Part shown: one piece after another, positions 35,711 through 49,000 of the stretch | Layout: each line of letters opens with the position of its first letter | How positions within the stretch are numbered: the stretch's first letter is position 1 | Assembly (NCBI GenBank): GCA_038087015.1 | Contig: JASBNA010000009.1 | Span: 930,001-994,000, forward strand | Direction: 5' to 3' | Length of the DNA: 64,000 nt | Origin: Cerrena zonata | Taxonomy: Eukaryota > Basidiomycota > Agaricomycetes > Polyporales > Cerrenaceae | Made by a program: the position numbers and the translations under genes | Notes under the pieces: generated by a model | What the model was told of the DNA's origin: nothing | What the model saw: only the letters and a program-made list of their open reading frames with translations | Databases searched by the model: none

Positions 35711-38096
35711 ATGTCCTCTTCCTCTAGAAAGAGTAGACGAAGCCGGAAATCCAGAGCCTCAGCTCGTTCAAACCCTTCAAGTTCCGACTCAGACGGAGAC
35801 TCAATCAGTGTCTCACCCTCAAGACATGACGACGAAGTTGCGGAGGTCGAAAGATCGGAAAACCAAAATGACGACTCTGGGCTGGACTTAGCTAAGACTA
35901 CCCCAAAAGTCGGATCCTCACAGGCTCTTCAAGCTGCGTCTACTCCTCCCCAAGAACGACAAGAAACTGAAGCGGGGACGGTCCCAGTTGTTGCCACATC
36001 TCTGAGAGACGAGCAGCAAAATGCAGGAGAGCAGTCTCCCCCTAAAGAAAAAACCGTGCGTTTTCTGTATTGCATCACATGGTTGAGGTGCTAAAGACCA
36101 GATTGAGTACAGGACACTGTTCCGAAAACCGAAGATAAAGTGCATCGGGTCAAGGTTGAGTCCGACCGTACTGGGTGGGGGAGAATCTCAGATCTACTTC
36201 GTCAATATGATCGAGCTCGAGTGGAGGATGTGAAGGAGGACATCGATACCCTCCTTGTATTTGTGAGTATTCTCGCTGCATTTCTTCGTTCACTACATTG
36301 ATCTTTCTTTTCCAAGGCTGGTCTATTCTCCGCAGTGATCACTGCATTCATCATCGAATCATACAAAACCTTACAACAGCAGCCCGAAGACACCACCAAT
36401 CAAATTTTACTCCAGCTCTCAGCCCAGCTCGCCAGTCTCACCCTCTCTAGTAACTTCGCCAACTCAACCATCCCCCCATTCACTACCCCAACCTTCGTTC
36501 CTGCCAGATTTTCCGTTCTAATCAATACATTGTGGCTGTTGAGTCTTGTTTTTGCCCTTGTAACTGCATCCCTTGGAATTCTCGTCAAACAATGGCTCCA
36601 CGAGCTCATGGCACGCGATACTCAAGATCCCCGTCAACAGGTCAAACTGCGCTTCTTCCGTGAGGTCGGTGTACAGAGATGGCAGATCTTCGAGATTGCT
36701 GCTGCCCTCCCACTTCTCCTCCAGCTCGCCCTCCTCCTTTTCTTCATTGGCCTCACTGCATTCTTCCACGATCTGAATCCGGTCGTCACATGGGCTGTGA
36801 CGGGGGTCATGATCCTATGGCTCTCCTTTTACTTATTCACAACGCTTGCCCCGGCATTCTCATCTCAATGCCCATACAAAACTCCGATGCTGAAGGGTAT
36901 TCTTCAGCGAATCCGTATCGGGAGCCACACTTGGCTGAAATCTCTGGGTAGCGCATTGCATACCAATATCCCTGATGCATGGCCGACAATTAAACAACGA
37001 TGTAAAGACTTACACGATTGGTTGGATACCTGGTCGTATGCTTGGGTGGCTCGCGAGGAGATGAAGGTATGCGAGGATGACACCTGGGACGTACCTACCC
37101 TCATTTGCTCACGCGAAATCCTGCGGGGCGAGCAGCTTGAAGAGACGATTACAGATTGTGTTCGGAAGTGTGATGTGGACTCGTTGTTTAGCTGTATGGG
37201 GCTCTTTTCGCAAGACAAAGGTCCAATCATCCAAGGGGTACTTCCAGATGTACCCCAGGGATTAACACGTCAAACATGCGAACTCTTTGCATCTCGCATC
37301 AGCGATCTCCCCCTTACCCTCGATCATCCTATGATTCTTGCAGGGCTGTATTTCGGAATGACCTATGCATTATCAGAAGCATACGTTCCAGCCACGAATT
37401 TCCCGGTACCGCGAGGATCACTACCCGTGTTTATTCGACTCATAAACAAAGGCCGAAGCTCAGCAGTATACTCTGTTCTCACCATGTACTCCGTGAGGCA
37501 TCATACCTTAGAGAACCACCCCGGACACTTTGACAATCTATTCCCATACATATTTGATGATGAAAGGCAAACATACGAGATTGGTAAGCTCTCACACGCC
37601 CATTCATCTATGCAAGCACTGACGTGAGCTCACAGGGACACGATTTGTCTCGAATCTGGTTGCTGCAACCAGAGCGATCTGCTGTCACCTTTGGAACCAA
37701 TCGCATGTGGACTCTGACATGAGTTACATCCTCGAGCCGATGATGATTCGTAGCACATCTGATCCTGACATTCCAAACGACCCGATTGCCTTCATTTCCA
37801 CATTTGCCCAAGTATTATATCTATTATATCTCACTCCTCGAGTTTTAATACAGGAACATCGGGATATTCTTGTCAAAGTCATGGGTGAGCTGGCTAATAT
37901 CCTAACTGTTACTGATGGGTCATCATGGAAAAGGTCTCATCAAGCATGTGTTGAAAACATATATGAACATCTTTTTGACATACATCTCATGGATACACTG
38001 TTAATTCCAAAAATAGGGGATCTAATTCGTACATGGCTGCCTAACTTCGATCATACTAGACATTTTTTTTGTCAGTTGTTGGACCCAACACCGTAA
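35711..38096 (+). CDS. DUF6535 membrane protein, copy 5 (intact)
   Basis: Exons are 35711-36055, 36113-36262, 36317-37583 and 37636-38096, giving 740 residues. The tail MSSSSRKSRRSRKSRASARS is SR-rich and followed by an acidic SSSDSDGD cluster, a plausible kinase target. The stretch 36841-37316 is almost identical to copy 6 (about 44371-44840). The stretch from about 37366 to 37719 is almost identical to copy 7. Other parts differ more, so this copy shares recent sequence with both neighbours. The last exon keeps GDLIRTW and ends LLDPTP. Confidence 0.85.
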
Positions 38097-38109
38097 ACAT
38101 TGATATGAC

Positions 38110-38420
38110 AAATAACACTCGCTTTTGTTACCGCTCCTTGTAACTATGTAGTTTGCAATGCTCCCATGATAGCATGAACTCTATTCACTACCTTTACCAT
38201 AATGCAGGCTTGAGAGGGAGTTCGACAATGGTTGCGAGTGATGTATTCGGGATATTCTACTTGCTGTCCCAACGTAAGCACACGTGCAAAAAAGCACAAT
38301 AGAGTCGCTTACAATCTGAGAGAATCTCTGATCTTACGGTCCTCGAATTTCAACAACAGCATTTCGACAAAATTACCAGCAACACGATCACCTCAGAGGT
38401 TCGATGTGTGTATTTCTCAG
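38110..38420. repeat. Downstream module, copy 5
   Basis: Homologous to the modules after copies 4, 6 and 7. It begins with TTGATATGACAAATAA (38100), the sequence into which the Helitron inserted after copy 6. Confidence 0.65.
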
Positions 38421-41400
38421 CCTGAGGTCTGAGGCATGAGGTGCGGTATTTGAGACGATGCGTGTAAGATCCTTACTTTGCTGCAAATGGTTTATTCATT
38501 ATCTGAAGACCCGAGTCGAGTAGAGTATACATCGGTTGTTCTATGGCGACAAGTATAGGCCATTGGATGACCACATTTTGTCCTGAGTCCTCCCGGAAAA
38601 TGATGAATCTGAGAAGTCATTCGATCAGGTGGGTGTGCAAAAAAAGCTCTCTTCGTTCACGTACTTATGCTTCATGAATTGCAAGGATGGCATCAGGCCT
38701 ATGATATTCAGTGCCTATCTAGAGATATTTAACAAGAAGCTAATAGGTTAAATTGATCGAGAGGACATGACTCCTGCAGGATAGAATTCGACAATTCGAG
38801 AATCAATTCATTCTTCTCAGAGCAACCAGTCGATTCTGGCATCGAGGTACTGTTATTGTAGTCTTGAGTTTCAATAGGAAGACAACGTGTCGTAACTTGT
38901 CTAGTCAACTCCAAACGTGAATATCCAGTGCGGACATCCGAAAGCGATACTCAACGACTGTCATGTTCTTCCTTGTGAGGTCTGGTCTTTGATGAGTCTT
39001 CGTATCCAAGAAGTTGGTTATTTCGACGCGTTCCTTGTATTCTCGAGGAGTCACGTTCTAACTGATATTCACGACATCGACGAGGTCCTCGGCATGGTTC
39101 GTTGCATACGAATGACCCTGAGTAGGAGAAGAGGTGTACGTCCGAATCTGAGGGCACAGTACGACGACGACGGGAACGGCACGTTTTTTGAGGAAGGGAG
39201 TACGTTAGAAGGCAATTCGCGACCTCGAATTTCCAAGAGAACATTACATATTTATTTCCCACCCTCGTAAAATGAGGTTATGTTGAAGAAGATAAGCGAT
39301 GGTAGTTACGACGGCTGTCAGCGACTGTGAATCGTGAGTGAGGCACATCTCCATGTATACGCGAGAGCATTCAATCTGGCTGGACTTTTCTAGTGAAAGA
39401 TGACCTAGGACGTCCAACTTCAGTCACCCGAGTAGAGTGGCATTGGGGGATGAGGTTTTTACAATTTCGTGGGCTAGAGCCAAGTTGATCTGTTAGAATA
39501 GTAGCGTCGTGGAGAGAGCAAACGTCCAAAAACTCTATTGACACGAGTAACGAGTACGTGTAGAGATCGGTAACTGTTGGTACGGAAAGTAAAATCATCA
39601 GGGAAAGGTAATCAACAAGGGAACGATATGAGGTTTCGTAATACCAGACAGGCAGAGCAAGACGGAGAGTCGGGTACCGCAAGGTAGAAACGTCACAGGC
39701 AGCGATGCACACTGTACAGTAAAATGGGTCACAGATAGAGAGCTGATTCAGAAGACCATTCCCCGAGAGTTTGATCTCAGGTATTGACATATCTTTAACA
39801 TCAAATGTATACGGTGCCGGAGACGCGAGTAGAAGTGCGGAAGAAGGTTGAGTGACGATAGATACAAGGTGTATGCGTATGATGTCCACAGTCGAGAGTA
39901 CGAAATCTACATGTTTTGCGAGATAAGTCAGCAAGGCGGAGGGATTGGAAGGATCAATGGAGATCCGAGACCTTGATATAACCACTTACCTTGTGACTAT
40001 ATCGACACTTTGAGAGCTTCAGGTACCTTGCTCGATGTCCTCCACTCGCATGTACCCAGGCCGTAGGTCGTATATGAATCTTCAATAGGAGAACTCGAGA
40101 GTAAACATTATCGTGATGTTGTTAACCAGAAGTTCTTTGGAGGTACGAGGGGATATTGCGCTCAATTTCGCGTGGGTTGTATTATGAAGATAAGCCGAGC
40201 GTAGAAGATGACGAGGGTAGAGATTGAGCAATCTTCCTGATCAAACAGTGTGAACTTGAGCTCGATTGCCTCCGCAGTCTTCATGGTAGAAGTCTGAAAA
40301 CCACGTGCCAGTACAGACAGGGGAACGTACTGAGACTCAGGATTCTGGTTGATGGCATTTCGAGTCTGGCGTCGAGGGTACCACAACCTGAGATCGCCAT
40401 GACGTGTTATTTTCTATGCAAGCGATGTGTTCTGCACAGTCTATCCATCAACACTCTGGAAGAAAGAGAAAGCGGATGCTCACCACCCCGAAGGAATGTC
40501 TAATGACGTTCCCGATCTCCAAACGAAACCGTCTCGACAAACTCGTCAACTAGTCTAAATCCCCTTGTACTGAGCATCGAACGACTTCCACGGGACCAAA
40601 GAGAGAGAAATTGGGGAGATTAGTGAACGCGGTGTGTCTTGTGGGACAGGATATTGTCACGACGTCATCGATTTGAGGTCCTGATTGGCTAGTCGCAAGG
40701 GGTACTGTTGTATGAGAGAGGTAGCGAAGTTGGGGAGCGACTCAGGAGAAGGCAGAGAGGGAGGATTAGAGTTTCCATGCAGCTGTCAATGGCAGCAAAT
40801 GGGGAAGCCACGTCTCCGAGTGTGGAAAGACCGCATCGAGGCTTCTCGACTTCTAACCCGGAGCCGCCGCGACTGACGTTCTCTCAAATTCGGGTTCACC
40901 AACTCTCCGTAGACACTGTACCTCACCGATCCAATGCCATATTCGCACGTCGATGGCCATGAAGCTTTGAAGGGGAGTAACCAGCTGCAGCAGTGGTAGT
41001 TAACTACGTCTATAATCGGCCCGAGTTCCGCGTTCTGTACTAGAGAAGTCATTCAGTCTGAAAACCTCTCAAGAATGGATTCGAGCTCTGTCGATACATT
41101 ATACCGTTAGTACGTACGTGACAAAAACCCTTTTCCATACATACTTCAGCTAGCGGGTCCTTAGGCCTTAGGCCTCGGATTCATTATACGTGATGTATGG
41201 TAATCGGGGATGGCCTAGTACTAGTATAAAGCTTTCATTAGGCAGATACGAAGAGAGTCACCGAGGTAGATGACTTTGGGCCGCTGAAATGAAAGACAAG
41301 AAGTCGAATATGTATCACGGTCGTTCCATTCCAGATAGCGGGAGACTCGAAACTCGAAAAACAAAAGCCTCACCCAGGTCAAATTCATCATTCCTAGAAC

Positions 41401-41947
41401 GAATTCGAGATCACGCGTATCAAATGTTACAATCCCGAACATCGAGAAGATGCACGAATGCCCGACACAAGGATATGATGACACTTCATACCAAACACGA
41501 TATCAACCATGTGTTTGTGCCATCCAACACGGACCAGATTCATGTTGTACAACAGAAATGTCCTCGTCATCGTCAATGAAGATTTCGAGGGATGACATAG
41601 GAATATTCGGGCAGAGAAGTCGGCCGAGAGATTAACGTCATCGGCAGCGTACGAGAGGGAAGAGTCTTCGTGACAACGGACAAGCTGCTGTTCTATCAAA
41701 GCAATTGAGGATACGAAAGAGAAAGAGTCGAGGATGGGTGGATGTGAATGTCAGAGGCAACAATGCAGGTTGTCGAAAGTGAAGAGGACGGAATACGAGT
41801 GAAGAACATCTCGAGTAACTTGAAGCCTCAGCGATGCCAAAAGCTCAGTATTTCCAGGAGCGAAGAGTTGTTGTAGCATTGGCCGTGAAGGGTGGCGTGA
41901 TTGAATACGGGCATACGTACGAAATAGATAGATCCGGAAATCAGGAG

Positions 41948-41955
41948 CTATAAAA
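41948..41955 (+). promoter_or_regulatory. TATA-like motif conserved between spacers (3 of 3)
   Basis: CTATAAAA in the stretch homologous to 28369 and 34299. Confidence 0.35.
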
Positions 41956-42946
41956 TGGTTCGTTCAGTCCACTCCACATGAAAGACGTATCCTAATGTAC
42001 CGATATGGTCGAAGCCTACTGGAGTCGAACTAGGGTGAACTCATATGGATCCTATGAGGATGTACTGGTTAACAGAGAAGCGGAGGTTAACAGAGTCAAT
42101 AGTACTTACCCTATGCTATCAGCATGTGAAAACGTCGTCAGGGGTAGAGATCGTCGAGGTCTCAAACACAACGAATGGGAATGACAGACAAGGGGAGATC
42201 TGAGGAACACAGAACATAGATGATATCAAGGATTATAGTCCCATCGGACGTAGAGTCTCTATTGGAAGACAACTCAGGGGTAGGAATCCTAGCTCGATAG
42301 TTGAGAACACATGAACATAGCGAGACGAACCATGAAAGAATCGAGAGGCATTGTGGTTCACGAAGAGAAGGGAAGTTCCAATAGTTCTTCAAGAGTCGGA
42401 ACGACTACAGTACTCAGTAAGATATGGGTAACATCTACTTACTCGCGGCAACAGAGGAGGAGAAATTGTCGAACACAACTGAGAGTGACAACCACTGCCA
42501 AACTTGAACATGAATTGACGGCGAGCGATGACGGCATTGACCTAGAGGTGATTCGGGCTTGGAACTAGAACATCTTTCTATCGAGAGTCATGAGAAGCCG
42601 AGCAAGGACATAGATTGGAAGAGCGGCAGTCCTTGGGGTGACTGGGACCTATCATAGTTTCGTGCTGTGTAGAGAGGAAAGAGAAGAAATCTCACCAATG
42701 GAAAGTGATCCGAGAGAACATTAAGCCGTTGACCTCGTCAATACCAAAACCCAAACGCATGAGAAGCACAAATTCGAAAGCCCAGCACAGACGACAGACA
42801 CCCACTTGAACCAGCCAAGCGTAATGATATAGGCTAAGGAAGAGCAGTCATACCCAGACAGTAAAATCAGAGTACTTGTTGTGTCGTCGCCGTTGTTGAA
42901 GTCGTCGATGAGTGACAACAAAGAACTGGGGAGAAATTGATACTAT

Positions 42947-42999
42947 CTTATGTAAGCGTCGATCGCAGTGTAAAGACGGATATGGAATACAAGTAGGAA
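42947..42999 (+). repeat. Upstream conserved block (DUF6535 copy 6)
   Basis: Matches the family block, including CTTATGTAAGCGTCGATCGC, with ATACAAGTAGG in place of ATGTAAGTAGG. Confidence 0.65.
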
Positions 43000-43104
43000 A
43001 CAGAACCTTGAGAGCGAGGCAGAGACTTTGTTGCCTCAGTACATGATATACAAAGACGGATATTTAGAGATGTTGCTGGATTGACGGAGGCTCGATAAGC
43101 AAAA

Positions 43105-43117
43105 GTTCACACGAAAC
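43105..43117. promoter_or_regulatory. GTTC/GAAAC dyad-like motif (DUF6535 copy 6)
   Basis: GTTCACACGAAAC, 136 bases before the ATG. Confidence 0.45.
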
Positions 43118-43240
43118 GCCAAAAAGGAAGGGGAGCCTAAATTTAAAGCATGTTCACCGCCCACTGACTTGGCTGTGTCCTTACGCTCCCTCTACCACAA
43201 CAACACATCCACCGAATACTACCTCTCCAGTATACTCCCA

Positions 43241-45606
43241 ATGTCCTCTTCCTCTAAAAAGAGTAGACGGAGCCGGAGATCCAGGACCTCAGCTCGTTCA
43301 AACGCTTCAAGTTCCGACTCCGACGGAGACCCAATCCGTGTCTCACCCTCAAGACACAACGACGAAGTTGCAGAGGTCGAAAGATTGAAGAATGAGAATG
43401 AAGACTCTGGGCAAGACTTAGCTCAAACCCCTCCACAAGTCGGAAGGTCACAGGCTCTTCAGGCTGCGCCTACTCTTCCCCCCAAACCGCAAGAAATTGA
43501 AGCGGAAACGGTACCAGTTGTTGCCGCATCTCTAAGAGATGAGCAGCATCAGACAGGAGAGCGGTCTCCTCCTAAGGATACGGTACGCTTCTTGTATTGT
43601 ATTACATCGTTGAGGTGCTAAAGACCAGATTGAATACAGGACACGTCTCCGAAAACCGAAGATAAAGTGCATCGAGTGAAGGTCGAGTCCGATCGTACTG
43701 GCTGGGGGAAGATCTCAGATCTACTTCGTCAATATGATCGAGCTCGAGTGGAGGATGTGAAGGAGGACATCGATACCCTCCTTGTATTTGTGAGTATTAT
43801 CGCTGCATTTGATCGTTCATCACATTGATCTTTCTTTTCCAAGGCTGGTCTATTCTCCGCAGTGATCACTGCATTCATCATCGAATCATACAAGACCTTA
43901 CAGCAGCAACCCGAGGATACCACCAATCAAATTCTACTCCAGCTCTCAGCCCAGATAGCCAGTCTCACAGTTTCCGGCAATCTCGTCAATTCGACCATAC
44001 CTCCATTCACTACCCCATCATTTGTCCCTATGCGGTTCTCTGTCCTAATCAATACACTTTGGCTACTAAGCCTCGTTTTCGCCCTCATAACTGCATCTCT
44101 TGGAATTCTCGTCAAACAATGGATCCACGAGCTCATGGCACGCGACACTCAAGATCCACGTCAACAGGTTAAACTGCGTTTCTTCCGCGAGATCGGTGTT
44201 CAACGCTGGCAGGTGTTCGAGATCGCTGCTGCTCTCCCACTTCTCCTCCAACTCGCCCTCCTGCTCTTCTTCGTCGGCCTCAGTGCGTTCTTCCACGATC
44301 TGAACCAGGTCGTTACATGGGTTGTGACGGGGTTCATGATACTATGGCTCTCCTTTTATTTATTCATGACGCTTGCCCCGGCATTCTCATCTCAATGCCC
44401 ATACAAAACTCCGATGCTGAAGGGTATTCTTCAGCGAATCCGTATCGGGAGCCACACTTGGCTGAAATCTCTGGGTAGCGCATTGCATACCAATATCCCT
44501 GATGCATGGCCGACAATTAAACAACGATGTAAAGACTTACACGATTGGTTAGATACCTGGTCGTATGCTTGGGTGGCTCGCGAGGAGATGAAGGTATGCG
44601 AGGATGACACCTGGGACCTACCTACCCTCGTTTGCTCACGCGAAATCCTGTGGGGCGAGCAGCTTGAAGAGACGATTACAGATTGTGTTCGGAAGTGCGA
44701 TGTGGACTCGTTGTTTAGCTGTATGAAGCTCTTTTCGCAAGACAAAGGTCCAATCATCCAAGGGGTACTTCCAGATGTACCCCAGGGATTAACACGTCAA
44801 ACATGCGAACTCTTTGCATCTCGCATCAGCGATTTGCCCGTTATCTTCGATTATCCTCAGTCTCTTGCAGAGCTGTATCTTAGGATGACCTATGCATTAT
44901 CAGAAGCATACGACCCAGCCACGAGTTTCCCAGTACCGCCAGGATCATTACCCATGTTCATTCGACTCATAAATGAAGGCCAAGACTCAGCAGTATACTC
45001 TATTCTCACCATGTACTCTGCAATGCATCGAACCTTAGAGAACCACCCCGAAGGCTTTGGCTATCGATTCCTAGTCTTATCTAATTATGAGAGGCAGGCA
45101 TACGGCATCGGTAAGCTCTCACACAACCCACTCATTTATGCAAGCACTAACGTGAGCTCACAGGGTCACGATTTGTCTCGAATCTGGTTGCTGCTACCAG
45201 AGCTATCTGCCATCACCTTTGGAACCAATCGCATGTTGACTCTGACTTGGACATGGATGATATCCTTTGGCCGATTAGTCAAATTTGTAGCGACTCTGAT
45301 CCTGACATTCCAAACGACCCGATTGCCTTCATTTCTACATTTGCCCAAGTATTATATCTCACTCCTCGAGTTGTAATACAGGAACATCGGGATATTCTTG
45401 TCGAAGTGATGGGTGAGCTGGCCAATATTCTAACTGCTACTGACGGATCATCATGGCAAACGCCTCATCAAAAATATGTTGAAAAAATACACAGATGTCT
45501 TCTTGACCTACATATCATGGATACACCGTTAATTCCAAAATTAGGAGATCTAATTCGTACATGGCGGCCTCACTTCGATCATACTAGATATTGGTTTCTT
45601 CAGTAG
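43241..45606 (+). CDS. DUF6535 membrane protein, copy 6 (intact)
   Basis: Exons are 43241-43582, 43640-43789, 43844-45110 and 45164-45606, giving 733 residues. The first part of exon 3 (QIASLTVSGNLVNST, PSFVPMRFSVL) is closest to copy 7. The later part is almost identical to copy 5. The conserved KQWLHELM is KQWIHELM here. The last intron (45111-45163) has no in-frame stop, so retaining it would give a different C-terminus ending at 45376. The Helitron lies 21 bp after the stop codon, so the natural 3' end signals (AATAAA at 52959) have been moved 7.3 kb away. The transcript must now end inside the element or use new signals. Confidence 0.85.
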
Positions 45607-46042
45607 ACGCGCACAACACCGTAAACATCTATTATCTATCTATTATACAAAAGAGAGTGGTCTCCGAGATCCCCGAGACAAAGAGGCCCTCTGATTGGCT
45701 GACACTAATTGCCTACTCCCACGCTTGACCTAACCCTATGTACCTGTTGTGTATCAGTATCGAGATGATCTACGCGTCGCGTTCGAGTTTGTGTCGCTTC
45801 GACTTCATCTACGCTGGCGATTTGTATGACCCTCTTTGATATCCTCCTCTAATACATGTTTCAAATGTTTCAAATGTCTACAACAAGCTCGGATATTCTA
45901 ATGTGCTCGCATAACACCAATATCCGCCGCTTCATTCGCAAAATGGCTGGGGGGTTAAGGCCCCTCTCTTCAGTGGGCTAACCTACCACTACAATCTACT
46001 AATGCCCAGCTGTAAGGTCGTGGATAGTGGCAGTTTCTCTGA

Positions 46043-49000
46043 ATGTAAGTCTCCAATTTTCTGATATAAATGATAGGTCATGACCAATTCCTCTTTGTAG
46101 GCAAGCTTCGGGAAATGCTACTAACAACGATGATCCCTTTGCAGCTGGGTATGTGCCCAGTGGTAGACAGCCTGATAATTTACGTTGCCATCAATTGGCT
46201 TCAGGCTCACATTCTCAGGTGAGTATAGTTTCAATCTATAAATTCTAATACCTAACATGTTTTATTAGGCCGGTAGTGTGTCCTCAACAGCTGGGAGGAA
46301 TGCGAGCCCTTCACAGGAGGCCGAGCGGTATAGAGTGCTGCAACGCGCTGTCAGTGCACATCGACGCAACAGAACACCAGAAAGTCCTGGCCGACGACGG
46401 ACACCTGTTACGCCGATTTCACCCTCACCAAGCAGGGAGTTATTTACCCAAGGTAGCAGTACCGGTGATGTGTGTTGATATTCTAATGTACAAATTCAGA
46501 TACACTAATCTCTTCAACAGGTTGGACATCATAGTGCATTGAATCGTCCTATACGCCCATTTCCTCTCACACCAGTATCGCAGGCTCCACCAATATCTTT
46601 ACCTCGATCTCGCCGCTCGCTTGCCCAAACACAAAGATGGGTTGCTTCCCGTGCTCTACAGCCCCTACCGCCTCCTTTGCCTCCGCCTCCACCACCACCA
46701 CCGCCACCACCACCTCCTCCTCCTCCTCCTCTTCCTCCTTCTCCGCCTCCACGTCCACATCCACCGGAACCATCTGTACCGTTGACTCCTGTCTCCCAGC
46801 CTCTTCGACGAACCAACACACGTTCTATACAACGGTCACGTCTACACGGTCCAGAGGTACCTCTTGCGAGAAGACCCTATCAGGATCCTCAACAGCGACA
46901 CGATCTTCAGCGAATGGATGTACCTTGCCCAAGCTGTCGTGCCTTACACTGGCAAGATGAACGTCTCACCTCATCATCAATGACGAAACCAAAATTCGGG
47001 ATGTGCTGCAATAGTGGCAAGGTACAACTCCCACCTAAGGAGCCACCTCCATACAGCTTGATGAATCTTTTCGACGGTGAAGGCCCACGTTCCCGCGAAT
47101 TTCGACAGAACATTCGACAATATAATGCAGCACTTGCATTTACATCCCTCGGTGTGGATATTGATGAGTCTGTCAATACTCGCCCTAGCTCAGGACGTAA
47201 TGGTGGTGCACCATATGTTTTCCGCATTCATGGTGAGCTGTGCCACCGCGCCGGTTCCTTATTACCTCTGGATAACGATGTGCCGTCATATGCACAGCTT
47301 TACATCTACGATCCCCAAGATGCTTTGAATCATCGCATAGGGCGCAACCGCAATCTACGGCGGGATACGATGGAGCTTTTGCAACGGATCTTGAACGACA
47401 ACCATGTTTACGCAGAGGTATACAAACATGCTCACCAAGTTTTGGAGGAAGCTGGAGATTACGAACTTTCCGTACAACTTCATTTTGATGCTGAACAGCA
47501 TGATCGACGCCGGTACAACCTCCCTACTGCAGATGAGATTGCTGTCATCCTTCCGGGTAATCCGGAGGGCCGCTCTAACCATCGTGACATTATCCTCCAT
47601 GGACGGGGTGGCATACAAGATCTGGTTCGAATCAGTGATGCTCACCCCTCTTATGCCTGCTTACACTATGTCCTCCTCTTCCCGCATGGCGAACAAGGCT
47701 GGAGTTATGATCTAAAGCAGATTGACACCGAGTCTGGCCGGGAGACCTCACGACGCATCACTCAAATGCTTTATTACGCTTACGAGATTCATACTCGAGC
47801 TAATGAGTACTCCACTATTCACAGAGGCGGTCGATTATTCCAGCAATACATCGTAGACGCATGGGCATGCACCGATCAGAATCGTCTCGGGTGGTTCCAT
47901 CATAACCAATCTCAGATTCGGGCATGTCTTTATAGTGGACTCGAGGACGCTGTCGCTGCCGCTGATGCTAACATCCATGACATCAACCTCAACAACCTTG
48001 GTCAACGTCGCATTCTTCCCTCTTCATATGGTGGTGGAGCCCGTTATATGCACCAGTTACTTCAGGACTCCTTAGCTATCGGTCGCGAGTTTCGCAAGAT
48101 CGATATCTTCATGACTGTGACCTGCAACCCGCAATGGCCAGAAATACAACGCGAACTATTACCTGGTCAAACTACTGCAGATCGTCCCGATCTGGTTGCC
48201 AGGGTCTTCAAGATGAAGAAGGAGGCTATCCTAGATGACATAGTCAAGCATGGTGTTCTCGGTCGCACAGTCGCTTATGTATATACCATTGAATTTCAAA
48301 AACGTGGACTACCTCATATGCATCTTCTTATCTTTTTTGACGATGTCCATAAGCTCCGCACACCTGAAGACATCGACAGCTGCATCTGGGCTCGATGGCC
48401 GGATAAAGACTCTCATCCGAAGCTCTTCGAAACGGTCCGTCGATGTATGGTTCATGGTCCTTGTGGCTTAGCAAACCCGAACGCACCATGCATGGAAAAC
48501 GGGCGATGCGCCAAAAACTATCCTAAGCCATTCCAGGACTTTACAACTATCGATACTGATGGGTATCCTATGTATTACCGACCCAATGACGGTATTTCTC
48601 ATGATGTCGGTGGCTTGATGGTGGATAATTCATGGATAATTCCATTTTGTCCATGGTTCTCAGCGAAGTATGACTGTCATATCAACGTGGAGTGCGCGGT
48701 ATCCTTTGCCTCGATCAAGTATGTACATAAGTACATTTACAAGGGACATGACCGTGCCACCATGGAGATTAATCGACAGGATGAGATCCGTTTATATCTC
48801 GACTCGCGCTATGTCTCTTCTGCTGAAGCCGTCTGGCGTCTTCTTCATTTCAAGATGCATAATCGGTCACCCACGGTTATGCGGCTTCAGGTCCATCTTC
48901 CTGGACACCATTTAGTCATGTTCGATCCTGACGAGCCCATTGATGCTGTCATGGAGAGGGCAGCAAGTGAGGAGACGATGCTTACGGCCTTTTTTGCTGC

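Larger units (their letters stand above)
38097..43240. other. Intergenic DNA between DUF6535 copies 5 and 6
   Basis: No supported gene in 5.1 kb. It contains the downstream module (38110-38420), a piece at about 38940-39180 similar to 54350-54570, a piece near 40160-40950 similar to 32740-33480, and the TATA-containing piece near 41880-42110. The upstream block of copy 6 is at 42947-42999. A minus-strand open stretch at 39371-39985 (204 codons) has no motif and no conserved counterpart. Confidence 0.5.

Noticed and set aside
39371..39985. Minus-strand open stretch of 204 codons
   Set aside because: No recognised motif, no plausible start context, and the homologous spacers do not keep the frame.
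46529..46819. Glycine-rich minus-strand ORF
   Set aside because: It is the reverse reading of the proline-codon repeat in the Helitron transposase gene.
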